Origin: Mycobacterium gordonae
GTDB lineage: Bacteria; Actinomycetota; Actinomycetes; Mycobacteriales; Mycobacteriaceae
Length of the DNA stretch: 64,000 bases
Direction: 5' to 3'
NCBI RefSeq assembly: GCF_017086405.1
Contig: NZ_CP070973.1
Coordinates: forward strand, 2,046,001-2,110,000
Shown: positions 36,341 to 43,949 of the stretch, piece by piece
Numbering within the stretch: position 1 is the first letter of the stretch
Layout: each line of letters begins with the position of its first letter
Made by a program: the position numbers and the translations under genes
Notes under the pieces: model-generated
The model's input: only the letters and a program-made list of their open reading frames with translations
Told to the model about the DNA's origin: nothing
The model's database searches: none

Positions 36341-36724
36341 TCAGGCAGGACCGAACACGGGGCCGATGTCGGCGTAGATGCGATAGTCGGCGATAAGTCC
36401 GTCAGGGAAGCGGAAGGTGTTGACACACGGCAGCATGACCGAGGACCCGTCGTGGCGGACGTAGGTCACAGTCATCTCCGCGATCACCGCCGGCTCGAGT
36501 TTGTCGACCGACCGCAACACCGTGCTTAGGTCGTGTGACATCGACGCCACTGCGGTAGCCAATGTCACACTGCTGGCAATGAATCCGTGCTTGCCGCGGG
36601 CGATGTCGCCGGATCCGAAACGGAACGTCACGTCGTCGGTCATCGTCGCCAGCGCCGCGTCGAGGTCGCCCGCATCGACGGTTCCGAAGTTGTGCACCAG
36701 GGCTTCCGCCTGGCTCGCCGTCAT
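36341..36724 (-). CDS. SnoaL-like/NTF2-fold protein
   Basis: The 127-residue protein has the NTF2-like pattern ALVHNFGTVDAGDLDAALATMTDDVTFRFGSGD ... CVNTFRFPDGLIADYRIYADIGPVF in successive blocks. Its ATG overlaps the stop of the 65-residue gene before it (ATGA), and the broken monooxygenase follows 32 bases later, so the three once formed an operon. Its role is unknown; such proteins often accompany aromatic or polyketide oxygenases. Confidence 0.78.
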   Translation of the reverse strand: MTASQAEALVHNFGTVDAGDLDAALATMTDDVTFRFGSGDIARGKHGFIASSVTLATAVASMSHDLSTVLRSVDKLEPAVIAEMTVTYVRHDGSSVMLPCVNTFRFPDGLIADYRIYADIGPVFGPA

Positions 36725-36918
36725 GATTGGACAGTGCTGTCGTAGAGGGCGGTGATGCGAGCGGCGTATTTCTCAGCAATGGCGAAGGCATATTGGGACC
36801 ACGTCAGGGCCACATCCAGGTCGGCGGTCAGGATCGCCGCGGCGACGCCGCGCCGACCCGCAGTGGCTATGAACGCCTCTGGCAGCGTGGTGATCTCGGC
36901 GCTCACTGCAGTGCTCAT
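36721..36918 (-). CDS. Small uncharacterised protein, first gene of the monooxygenase operon
   Basis: The 65-residue product begins MSTAVSAEITTLPEAFI and contains ILTADLDVALTWSQYAFAIA. I recognise no family and no signal peptide or membrane helix. It is coupled by ATGA to the SnoaL-like gene. ATG 36918 has a purine-rich AAAAGGAC stretch a few bases upstream. It is likely translated because it leads an operon with a palindromic operator in front. Confidence 0.6.
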   Translation of the reverse strand: MSTAVSAEITTLPEAFIATAGRRGVAAAILTADLDVALTWSQYAFAIAEKYAARITALYDSTVQS

Positions 36919-36995
36919 GGCGTAGTCCTTTTCGGTGGGAGTAGCGGACGGTCAGCCATCGGCCGAGGGCACCACCGTAGGCCGCGTCTGGTTAT

Positions 36996-37013
36996 GTCAA
37001 CATTTAAATTGAC
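36996..37013. promoter_or_regulatory. TetR-type operator GTCAACATTTAAATTGAC
   Basis: This 18-base inverted repeat lies 78 bases upstream of the small-protein operon and 179 before the DoxX gene. Its core CAACATTTAAATTG matches CAATATTAAAATTG at 37688-37701 at 12 of 14 positions. The AT-rich sequence stands out from its surroundings. It is probably bound by the TetR regulator encoded at 37725. Confidence 0.6.
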
Positions 37014-37191
37014 GACCAACAATTTGATGATAAGGTGAGAGTTGTGCAGCCTTAAAGGAGGCGACCGCGGTGCATCGGAGCGGGCAAACCCAAACGATCC
37101 GGCGCGGCCGCGAACCCCATTGTCGCCGCCCAACGCCGTATCGCCGCTAACCGGCAACCCGAATTCATCATCAACCGAAAGGAATTCCTCG

Positions 37192-37566
37192 ATGAACACC
37201 GTGCTCTGGATCTTGCAGATCGTGCTCGCCCTCGCCTTTGTCGGCGCCGGCCTGGCCAAGGTGGTCATGCCGCGCGCACGGGTTCGCGACACGCTTGGGG
37301 ACTGGGTGGACGCGTTCCCCGCGCCTGCGCTCAAGCTGCTCGGAGTGGCGGAATTGGCCGCCGCGATCGGCCTGATCGTCCCGCCGCTGGTGCACATTGC
37401 CCCGGTCCTGACCCCGTTGGCGGCGATTGGCGTCGTGCTGGTTATGGCGGGCGCCATCGTGACCCACGCCCGGCGCCGCGAATTTCCCAACGTCGCGGTC
37501 AATGTCGTGCTCGCCATCGCCGCGCTCGTCGTGGCGTGGGGCCGATTCGGCCCGCACGCGTTCTGA
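37192..37566 (+). CDS. DoxX-like small membrane protein
   Basis: The 124-residue protein has four hydrophobic helices (LWILQIVLALAFVGAGLAKV, LLGVAELAAAIGLIVPPLV, LTPLAAIGVVLVMAGAIVT, NVVLAIAALVVAWGRF), matching the DoxX/DUF4267-like family of quinone- or redox-linked inner membrane proteins. ATG 37192 has AAAGGA about ten bases upstream. It lies between two similar operators, so it may be repressed by the neighbouring TetR. The substrate or partner is unknown. Confidence 0.8.
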   Translation: MNTVLWILQIVLALAFVGAGLAKVVMPRARVRDTLGDWVDAFPAPALKLLGVAELAAAIGLIVPPLVHIAPVLTPLAAIGVVLVMAGAIVTHARRREFPNVAVNVVLAIAALVVAWGRFGPHAF

Positions 37567-37685
37567 CGCCGACAGCGAACCAAACGTTGGGTCAGCCCGT
37601 CATTGATCCTTGCGGGGCTTACGCGATGGCGCGACATCGCTTTGCGGCGGGAAGAGCCCGGGCCGACCACGAGAAATGGATGATC

Positions 37686-37703
37686 AGCAATATTAAAATT
37701 GCT
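37686..37703. promoter_or_regulatory. TetR-type operator AGCAATATTAAAATTGCT
   Basis: This 18-base inverted repeat (AGCAAT-N6-ATTGCT) is 22 bases upstream of the TetR start codon, an autoregulation position. Its core resembles the one at 36998-37011. Confidence 0.6.
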
Positions 37704-37724
37704 ACTAACAGGTAAAATAGGTGC

Positions 37725-38411
37725 ATGACATCAGTGAGCGAGGCGGCCAACGAACGTCGGCGCGGCCGGCCAAGGGGCTCCGACGCGGTGCAGCAAGACA
37801 CGATCCTAGCTGTGGCACTTAAGCAATTCGCCCTGCTCGGTTACGACGGTGCGTCACTGCGGACCATCAATCGCGAACTCGGCGTCAGTCATAACCTGCT
37901 CTACCAACGCTTCGGCACGAAGGAAGATCTGTGGCGCGCCGCGGTGGACTATGGCTTCGGGGGGCTGGTCGGCTTCATGCAGGGGATCTTCGATCCGACG
38001 ATCACCGAAGCGCTAGAACAACTGCGCCTGGCGGTGCGGGGGTTCCTGATCTACTCGGCCACCCACCCTGAACTGCTGGCCCTGATGAACTCCGAAGGAC
38101 GGCAGCCCACCGAGCGGCTCGATTACATCTACACGCGCTACATCGAGCCCTCGCAAGTCCAGATCATTCGCTTGCTCAGCCACCTCGCCGATGAGGGCAC
38201 CATCAGACGAATTCCGCACAGCACGTTCTTCTTCCTGACTACACACGGGGGCGCGGCGCCGTTCACGCTGGCGCCTCTCGCCGACGCGCTGGGCTCTGCA
38301 GTGGCTGACGACGTCGACAGCGTCCATGAGCACGCCGACCTGGTGTCCACCGTGCTCATCGAGGGTCTGCGCCTGCCACAGCCAGCCAAGTCCCGTCCCC
38401 GGAAAGCGTGA
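37725..38411 (+). CDS. TetR-family transcriptional regulator
   Basis: The 228-residue protein has an N-terminal TetR helix-turn-helix (ILAVALKQFALLGYDGASLRTINRELGVSHNLLYQRFGTKEDLW in successive blocks, about residues 28-72) and a helical ligand domain. ATG 37725 follows a palindromic operator that recurs before the small-protein/monooxygenase operon. It likely represses itself, the DoxX gene and that operon, and responds to an unknown, perhaps aromatic, ligand. Confidence 0.92.
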   Translation: MTSVSEAANERRRGRPRGSDAVQQDTILAVALKQFALLGYDGASLRTINRELGVSHNLLYQRFGTKEDLWRAAVDYGFGGLVGFMQGIFDPTITEALEQLRLAVRGFLIYSATHPELLALMNSEGRQPTERLDYIYTRYIEPSQVQIIRLLSHLADEGTIRRIPHSTFFFLTTHGGAAPFTLAPLADALGSAVADDVDSVHEHADLVSTVLIEGLRLPQPAKSRPRKA

Positions 38412-38564
38412 CGTTCCCGGGTTCGCCTCGTTGAATTGCGCAGCGGGGGAACGCTTCTGCGCGATCAGTCCTGACCGGTACAACCACCCAACGAGGGAAC
38501 TCGAGATCGGGCCGTGGGTGGCGACACAGAGGAGCGAGAGACCCAGTCGAGGGTCTGCGCTGGC

Positions 38565-39368
38565 TCAGCGATGCAGGTTCCACTGACCGCAATCATCGGC
38601 GAGGACGTCGTTGACGTCGACTTCTTGTCCGCCGACTTTCGGACCGGGATTGGATGCCGTACTGACCACCCGCTGGTAGAGCACCGCGGCGGGGTCGATC
38701 CGACTGCCGGACCAGGCTTTGGTCTGCCAGGCCCACCGTCGTCCCGGGGTGCGCGAATTGCCGATGACCCCGTCGGCGGCCGCCCATTGGCACACATCGA
38801 TACCGCCGTAGACACCGGTGCGCTGCACCCCCAGCACCGAATTGATACCGCGAAACCACTTCAGCGCCAGGTTGTTCCATGTGTCGTGGTTGATGTCCTC
38901 ATCAATGGTGAAGAAGATCGGCGCACTCTGGCCGCCGCCCGCCGCGGTATGCAACTTCCAGGCGGTGCGGGCGTCGTCGACGCCTCCGGTGAACCCGCGC
39001 TTGAAGTCCGATGATGCCGTCCCGCCGGGCTTGCCGTATTGGTAGTTGCTGACGATTATCAGCCCCGCAGCGGTCAGCTGCTCGGCGTAGGAGCGGGTGA
39101 TCGGCTTGGCGCCGAACGACGACCCGGGTCGGGATAGTGACACGTAGTTGATGACACCGGAGTAACCGGCAGCTTTGATGTGCTCCGCGGGAATCTGGCG
39201 CATGGCGAAGTCGATCAGTTTGGGTGCGGCGGCAGCCGTCGCGGGTGCTGTTGCCGAGGCCGCATGAAAGCCCGGCAGCGCAGACAGGGCGATGGCATAG
39301 CGCAATAAGTCTCGACGAGCAAGCGGGCGCGCCTGGCGTGGGCAATAATTGATTGACCAGTCCTGCAT
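38565..39368 (-). CDS. DUF1906 glycoside-hydrolase-like protein, Tat-secreted (Rv2525c-like)
   Basis: The 267-residue protein has a twin-arginine signal (LARRDLLRYAIALSALPGFH, about residues 17-36) and a DUF1906 TIM-barrel domain: LIDFAMRQIPAEHIKAAGYSGVINYVSLSR, FFTIDEDINHD, GVYGGIDVCQWAAADG and a terminal EVDVNDVLADDCG. Members may hydrolyse peptidoglycan or another wall glycan; Rv2525c is a Tat substrate of M. tuberculosis. No closer start than ATG 39368 exists. A perfect 18-base palindrome lies 21 bases upstream. Confidence 0.9.
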   Translation of the reverse strand: MQDWSINYCPRQARPLARRDLLRYAIALSALPGFHAASATAPATAAAAPKLIDFAMRQIPAEHIKAAGYSGVINYVSLSRPGSSFGAKPITRSYAEQLTAAGLIIVSNYQYGKPGGTASSDFKRGFTGGVDDARTAWKLHTAAGGGQSAPIFFTIDEDINHDTWNNLALKWFRGINSVLGVQRTGVYGGIDVCQWAAADGVIGNSRTPGRRWAWQTKAWSGSRIDPAAVLYQRVVSTASNPGPKVGGQEVDVNDVLADDCGQWNLHR

Positions 39369-39388
39369 CGCGTGATGTTAAGTACGTG

Positions 39389-39406
39389 ACTTCTGTTAAC
39401 AGAAGT
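39389..39406. promoter_or_regulatory. Perfect palindrome ACTTCTGTTAACAGAAGT
   Basis: All 18 bases are self-complementary. The site lies 21-38 bases upstream of the DUF1906 start codon, in the core promoter region, and is a strong candidate repressor-binding site. The regulator is not identified. Confidence 0.55.
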
Positions 39407-39484
39407 AGCGTGCGCTAGCTGATATCAAATCGGTCCGTGCGGTTCACCGGGCTGAGCCCTGCCGACGGCAGCCCCCCGCTCCAG

Positions 39485-39955
39485 TCAGCGGATAGCGGCT
39501 GACGCGATCGCTTCCTGCAAACCCCTGGTTGCCAGTTGGTCGGCGAGTTCGTTGTCCGCCACGCCAGCGTGGCCCTTCACCCAAAACCACTCGACTTGGT
39601 GCCGCGCGCACGCCGCCTGCAGCCTCATCCAGAGATCGACATTCTTCACCGGCTGCTTCGCGGCAGTCATCCAGCCGTTGCGCTCCCAGCCGAGGACCCA
39701 TTTCGTGATGCCGTTGCGGACATAGGTGCTGTCGGTATAGAGGTGGACCGTCACCACTCGAGTCAGCGCCTCGAGCGCCATGATCGGCGCCGTCAGCTCC
39801 ATCCGGTTGTTGCTGGTCGGATTGGATTCACCGCCGTACATCTCGCGGACGTGCTGGCGCTGGCGCAGCACCGCCCCCCACCCGCCGGGCCCCGGGTTGG
39901 GCCTGCACCCACCGTCGGTGTGAATGACGACGATGTCCCTGACGGTGTCGACCAT
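39485..39955 (-). CDS. rnhA: Ribonuclease HI
   Basis: The 156-residue enzyme degrades RNA in RNA-DNA hybrids. The catalytic acidic residues are visible in [16 protein letters not shown] (Asp), [14 protein letters not shown] (Glu), [12 protein letters not shown] (Asp) and [11 protein letters not shown] (Asp), with the VKGHAG histidine loop. Length is normal for stand-alone RnhA, unlike the bifunctional Rv2228c of M. tuberculosis. Confidence 0.96.
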   Translation of the reverse strand: MVDTVRDIVVIHTDGGCRPNPGPGGWGAVLRQRQHVREMYGGESNPTSNNRMELTAPIMALEALTRVVTVHLYTDSTYVRNGITKWVLGWERNGWMTAAKQPVKNVDLWMRLQAACARHQVEWFWVKGHAGVADNELADQLATRGLQEAIASAAIR

Positions 39956-40026
39956 GCGCTGAGAATAGGCACTGCGTCACGTGATCGGATGTAGGACTCG
40001 CGATTTCGAGCCGTCCGGCGGGCGGG

Positions 40027-40157
40027 TCACGTCATTGCGTTCGCCCAGGCCGCATGGCCTTGGAAGCCGAGCGCGGTAGCCATCGCGCGGTACCGCTCCA
40101 GGCGGTACGCGTCCTGCACGTGCCCGTCGGCCGCGGCGTCGTGAAGCGGTCTTCGGC
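40027..40157 (-). pseudogene. Possible C-terminal gene fragment or very short ORF
   Basis: On the minus strand the last codons read GHVQDAYRLERYRAMATALG then FQGHAAWANAMT and stop at 40027. This looks like an authentic helical protein end, but no complete gene precedes it: the 152-residue membrane protein ends at 40158 in another frame. GTG 40119 could start a 30-residue peptide. I do not recognise a family with certainty. Confidence 0.25.
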
Positions 40158-40616
40158 TCAGTGCTGGACGCGGATGCCGATGGTGCCGAGCGCTTGATGC
40201 AGATCGTCGCAATAGGGGACGGATGGCTGGGAGGCCGCGGCGCCGACCCATCGTTTTGGCTGACCGGGGCCGGAGAGATCCCGGTATCCGGTTGCGCGCA
40301 GACCCAGCACACAAGTGGTTGCCAGCAACGCGCCTCCGAATACGAGGACTTTGAGCGAGATTCCGCGTCGCGCGGCCACCAGTGCGTCACATTGATCCGT
40401 GTAGTCGCTGGGTTCGTACGGTGCGCCGAAGCTGGTGTGCAGATCTTGGTTAACGGCGTCTTCGCGGACCGCGCGGCGATTGTCGGGGTGGAATCCGGTG
40501 CCACAGGCGATTGGTGAACCGCTGCGATCGACAACCTGCAGCGATAGCGAAATGGACAGTCCGAACAGCGCTCCAAGCACGGCCGCGGTGCCCACCACAC
40601 CCAACACCCACCTCAC
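40158..40616 (-). CDS. Uncharacterised two-helix membrane protein
   Basis: The 152-residue protein has two hydrophobic segments, about residues 3-28 (VLGVVGTAAVLGALFGLSIS) and 88-108 (LKVLVFGGALLATTCVLGL), with a loop containing two cysteines (IACGTGF and DQCDAL) that is probably extracytoplasmic. The C-terminal tail is short and polar. It starts with GTG 40616. I recognise no family. Confidence 0.65.
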   Translation of the reverse strand: MRWVLGVVGTAAVLGALFGLSISLSLQVVDRSGSPIACGTGFHPDNRRAVREDAVNQDLHTSFGAPYEPSDYTDQCDALVAARRGISLKVLVFGGALLATTCVLGLRATGYRDLSGPGQPKRWVGAAASQPSVPYCDDLHQALGTIGIRVQH

Positions 40617-40781
40617 TGCTCAGCCCTCCGGTTCTGTGCAAGGCGTCTATTACACAGGTGTTTACCCAAAGCCGAATTTTCTATGCCTCTGACCGGGCCG
40701 GGGGCGCGCACCCGAGCGCAGCGGGCATGCGGTGGCCACCCGCGACGGTAACGGCCGGGTCACCGTTGCCGTTCGGCTGCT

Positions 40782-41144
40782 CTAAACGACCGCGTGACTG
40801 CCGATCGCGCGGGCGATCAACCTGCCGTCCTGAAATACCTCCGCTTCCGAGGCGACCACGCGGCGGCCGGCCTTCGTCGTGCGCGCCGTGCACGTCAGCG
40901 CCGTGCCGGCAACCGCCGGCCGCAGGTACTGGATCGTCAAGTCGAAGTGCGGAGCCGCCATGCCCTCACTGAGGGCGGAGTGAACGGCCAGTCCGGTGCC
41001 GGTGTCCAGCAGCGCAGCGAGGAACCCGCCGTGCACGGTTCCGCGTTCGTTGCAGTGCTCAGCGCACGGCAACGCCTCCACTACCGCGTCCCGCCCCTCG
41101 GACGGCAGGTATCGAAAGCCGAGGAATTGGGCGAAGTGACTCAC
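40782..41144 (-). CDS. Hotdog-fold thioesterase (PaaI-like)
   Basis: The 120-residue protein has the PaaI-type motif ERGTVHGGFLAALLDTGTGLAVHSAL, in which HGG and the following acidic residue form the active site, and strands such as TIQYLRPAVAGTALTCTARTTKAGRR. It hydrolyses an acyl-CoA thioester. GTG 41144 is chosen because it gives the normal domain length and starts 17 bases after the preceding gene ends; the ribosome site is weak. Confidence 0.82.
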   Translation of the reverse strand: MSHFAQFLGFRYLPSEGRDAVVEALPCAEHCNERGTVHGGFLAALLDTGTGLAVHSALSEGMAAPHFDLTIQYLRPAVAGTALTCTARTTKAGRRVVASEAEVFQDGRLIARAIGSHAVV

Positions 41145-41160
41145 CGTCAGACCCGCTGCT

Positions 41161-41505
41161 TCACTTGCGTTGCTGGCGCGTGGATTCCCGCACGGCCTCT
41201 GCCGCGTCCCGGAAGATCTGCCCGAAGTCCGGCACCCGCGCCCGGGCCGCAGGCAGGGAGGCCGTCGCGCGCTGTGCTTCGGGCAGGTCAAGGACGAGCC
41301 ACGCGCCGAACTGATGGGGTTGCACGCGCAGCAGCAGCGTCTCCAGTTCGTCTTCGAGCACGACGGGGACGGTCACGAATTCGCTGGGTTGCGCCTTGTC
41401 GAGGCGTTGGCGAACGTCGGTGACATCGGCGTCTTCGGCTAAGCGCCACCGAAGCTCCTGGCCGGTTCGGTGGGCCGGCGAATACAGCACGAGATATTTC
41501 CCCAC
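41161..41505 (-). CDS. Uncharacterised 114-residue protein
   Basis: The product begins MGKYLVLYSPAHRTGQELRW and contains a run EAQRATASLPAARARVPDFGQIFRDAAEAV. It is soluble, without a signal or membrane helix. GTG 41505 is the start. It is 16 bases upstream of the thioesterase gene and likely cotranscribed. I recognise no family. Confidence 0.65.
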   Translation of the reverse strand: MGKYLVLYSPAHRTGQELRWRLAEDADVTDVRQRLDKAQPSEFVTVPVVLEDELETLLLRVQPHQFGAWLVLDLPEAQRATASLPAARARVPDFGQIFRDAAEAVRESTRQQRK

Positions 41506-41543
41506 GAGACGAAGCGTAAGGCCTGTTTGCGAGCCGGCGGCGC

Positions 41544-42290
41544 TCAGTCCAGCAAATCCCAGAACTCAGTCAGCGCCGCCGCGCCGCGCGCCGGGTCCTG
41601 CACCATCCACCAATGTCCGAGGCCATCGAGCACCGCGGTGCGCGCGCCGGCCCGTTGCGCCGCGCGGCGCCGCGTCTGTTCACCGCCGATATACGGATCG
41701 TCGGTCGCCAGCAACGAAAGCCCGGGCCGGGCCGCGGCGGTCTCCAGTGCCCGTCCGGCGTCGGCCATCGCAGGCTGGCCGGCCGAGCGGTAGAGCGCCA
41801 ATATCGCCCGGCCCATGGCCGCATCCTGCTCGCGCGCGATTGCGGTAGCGATGTCTGACGGTATGCCGAGCGCGCCCATCTGCGCGGCCCGGTCTTCGAC
41901 CGTGCCGCCCAACATGGTGTCGACGAGTCGCTCGCCGTCGCCGGGTGTCTGCCAGACCTGGGCCAGGTCGTGCCAGACATAGTCCGCGTCGAAGAGACCG
42001 ACGGCGTCGCTCGCCCAGCTGCGGACCAGCTCGGGCCGGTGCATCACCACATTCATCACGTGCCCACCACCCCAGTCGTGGCCGACCAGGTCGATCCTGC
42101 CGCCGATGTGCTCCAGTTCGCCTTCGAGCCAGTCCCGGTAGGCGAGGTAGGTCGCAGGAAAGTCGTCGGGCAGTGGCGCGCCGAATCCGGGCGGTGACAG
42201 TCGCACCACATCTTGGCGACCGAGGGCGTCGACCAGCGGGTCCCAGATCGCGTCGGTCTCCGGGTTGCCATGCACGAGAACAATCGACAC
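41544..42290 (-). CDS. Alpha/beta hydrolase
   Basis: The 248-residue hydrolase has VLVHGNPETDAIWDPLVDAL, a nucleophile elbow LVGHDWGGGHVMNV with Asp in the nucleophile position as in epoxide hydrolases and haloalkane dehalogenases, and a terminal GLGHWWMVQDPARGA histidine. GTG 42290 has GGAGG four bases upstream. The Asp nucleophile suggests an ester-intermediate mechanism on an epoxide or halide; the true substrate is unknown. Confidence 0.85.
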   Translation of the reverse strand: MSIVLVHGNPETDAIWDPLVDALGRQDVVRLSPPGFGAPLPDDFPATYLAYRDWLEGELEHIGGRIDLVGHDWGGGHVMNVVMHRPELVRSWASDAVGLFDADYVWHDLAQVWQTPGDGERLVDTMLGGTVEDRAAQMGALGIPSDIATAIAREQDAAMGRAILALYRSAGQPAMADAGRALETAAARPGLSLLATDDPYIGGEQTRRRAAQRAGARTAVLDGLGHWWMVQDPARGAAALTEFWDLLD

Positions 42291-42379
42291 GATCCCTCCT
42301 CAGACAAGTTCCGATTAGGTTTTACCCCGCAGTCGGATTAGTCTTGCGCGCGGTCCGTCATCGACTCAGGAACACACCT

Positions 42380-42646
42380 ATGCCTCTTCAGCCCACTCTG
42401 CGCCGCCCGCATTCCATGCGTAGAGGTCGTACACAGCGTATGAACTGCGTAACGGTTGGCCAGTGCTTCGACATCGACATCACCCGGGACGCCGACGGCT
42501 GGCTGATCCGGATTCCCGAAGTGGACGGGATCGCCCGCGCCGCTCGCCGGTCGGCGGTCGAACTCGCTGCGCGCCAATGCATCGCACGTAAGACCGGTAT
42601 CCCGATCGGCTACGTCGCCGTCTGGGTCGCCAACGAGAGCGGTTAG
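42380..42646 (+). CDS. Small HicB-like-fold protein
   Basis: The 88-residue product contains FDIDITRDADGWLIRIPEVDGIARAARRSAVELAARQCIA in successive blocks, which has the strand-strand-helix pattern of HicB-type antitoxins or related small proteins. ATG 42380 has AGGA about nine bases upstream; ATG 42416 and 42440 are alternatives. No HicA-like partner was seen, so a toxin-antitoxin role is not supported. Confidence 0.6.
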   Translation: MPLQPTLRRPHSMRRGRTQRMNCVTVGQCFDIDITRDADGWLIRIPEVDGIARAARRSAVELAARQCIARKTGIPIGYVAVWVANESG

Positions 42647-42665
42647 GCCCGGCGCAGTCTGGCCG

Positions 42666-43930
42666 TCAATGCGAGAACGCGGTCATATCCCCGGGCTCGT
42701 GGTCGAGCACGGCGCGGTTGGAGATCATCAGGTACGCGAAGTACACCGCGCCCGTCGCGAGCAGGCCGGCCACGATGATCATCGGAACGACCGCGGCTGC
42801 GGGGGAGAGCAGGATGATCAGCGCGCAGACCGACCAGATCAGCGCGGCGACCGCGATCGGTAGCTCGAAGCGCCCGATATCGAAGGCGCCCTCCTGACGA
42901 TCGAGTCGTTTGCGCACCGCGAGGTAGAGGACGGCGATCATCCCGTAGGTCAGCGCCGGAAAAACGGTTCCCGAGGTGATCAGGTCCAGCAGGGCGTCGC
43001 CTGGCAGGGCGGCCAGTACCCCGATGCCGATGACGACGGGCACGACGGTCGCCGGGATCGGCGTCTGACTACGCGAATGCACGCGGCGCATCAACCGGTG
43101 GGCGGGGAATCGCTCGTCGCGCGACGTCGCGAAGATCATGCGTGAGCAACTGGTCAGCGTGACCATCCCGCCGCCGAAAGAGGAAATTGCGATGGCGACC
43201 AGCAAGATTCGCTCGGTCACCGGGCCGAGCTGATCGCGCATGATCGTCGCCACCGAAGAACCGGCCGCCGAAACGTGCGCAATGTCGTCGATGGCCACGG
43301 TCAACGCGATCAGGAAAGGCAGGCCCAGCACGCTGCCCGCGGCCACCGATCCCACGATGGCGCGCGGAACGCTGCGGAAGGGATTCTTGGCTTCCTCGGC
43401 CATGTTCGCCGCAGAGTCGAACCCGACCTGGGTGCCCAGTCCGACGATCATGACGGCCATCGACCCGCCGCCGAAGGCGAAGTAATCCGAGGCTCCTTCG
43501 GTGATGCCGCGTGAGGTGAGATTGTCGACCGAGCCGCGTCCGGCACCGAGACTGCGACGACGAGCGCGCTGGCCAATAACACGACGTTGGACAGTTCGAT
43601 GTCCAACGCCGGCGAATTGACCAGCGCCACAATCCTTGTCGAGGCGATCGCAAGCATGGCCTGGATCACCATGACCGTCATGGTGAGCAGCCGCGCGGTG
43701 CCGTCGTCAGACGCCATGTCGAACAACGGCATCAGACTCGACATCGCGCTGTCGATTGCCATCAGAACGGTAATCAGGTAACAGAAAGTCGGTCAGCCGA
43801 AGAACCGGCCGATCTTCGGGTTGGCCAACCGGGAGGCCCACTGATAGGACGAACCGCCTTCGAGTTGCGGCTCGTAGCCGCATTCTTCGCAGAAGTCGTC
43901 GGAGGACTCCGCCGGCACTGCTTCGGTCAT
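42666..43930 (-). pseudogene. APC-family amino-acid permease, one nonsense codon and one frameshift
   Basis: ATG 43930 begins MTEAVPAESSDDFCEECGYE, then GGSSYQWASRLANPKIGRFFG, typical of the cytoplasmic start of APC permeases. An in-frame TGA at 43793-43795 stands where a Trp is expected, and translation would continue PTFCYLITVLMAIDSAM. At about 43560 the frame shifts: VLLASALVVAVS continues in another frame as GAGRGSVDNLTSRGI and then SDYFAFGGGSMAVMIVGLGTQVGFDSAANMAEEAKNPFRSVPRAIV to the end at 42666. The remaining roughly 260 residues would lack the first helices, so the gene is probably dead. Confidence 0.85.
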
Positions 43931-43949
43931 CAAGGCTCCCGTGTCTTTC

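Noticed and set aside
42380..42646. HicAB toxin-antitoxin pair
   Set aside because: A HicB-like fold is possible, but no HicA-like small toxin is adjacent.
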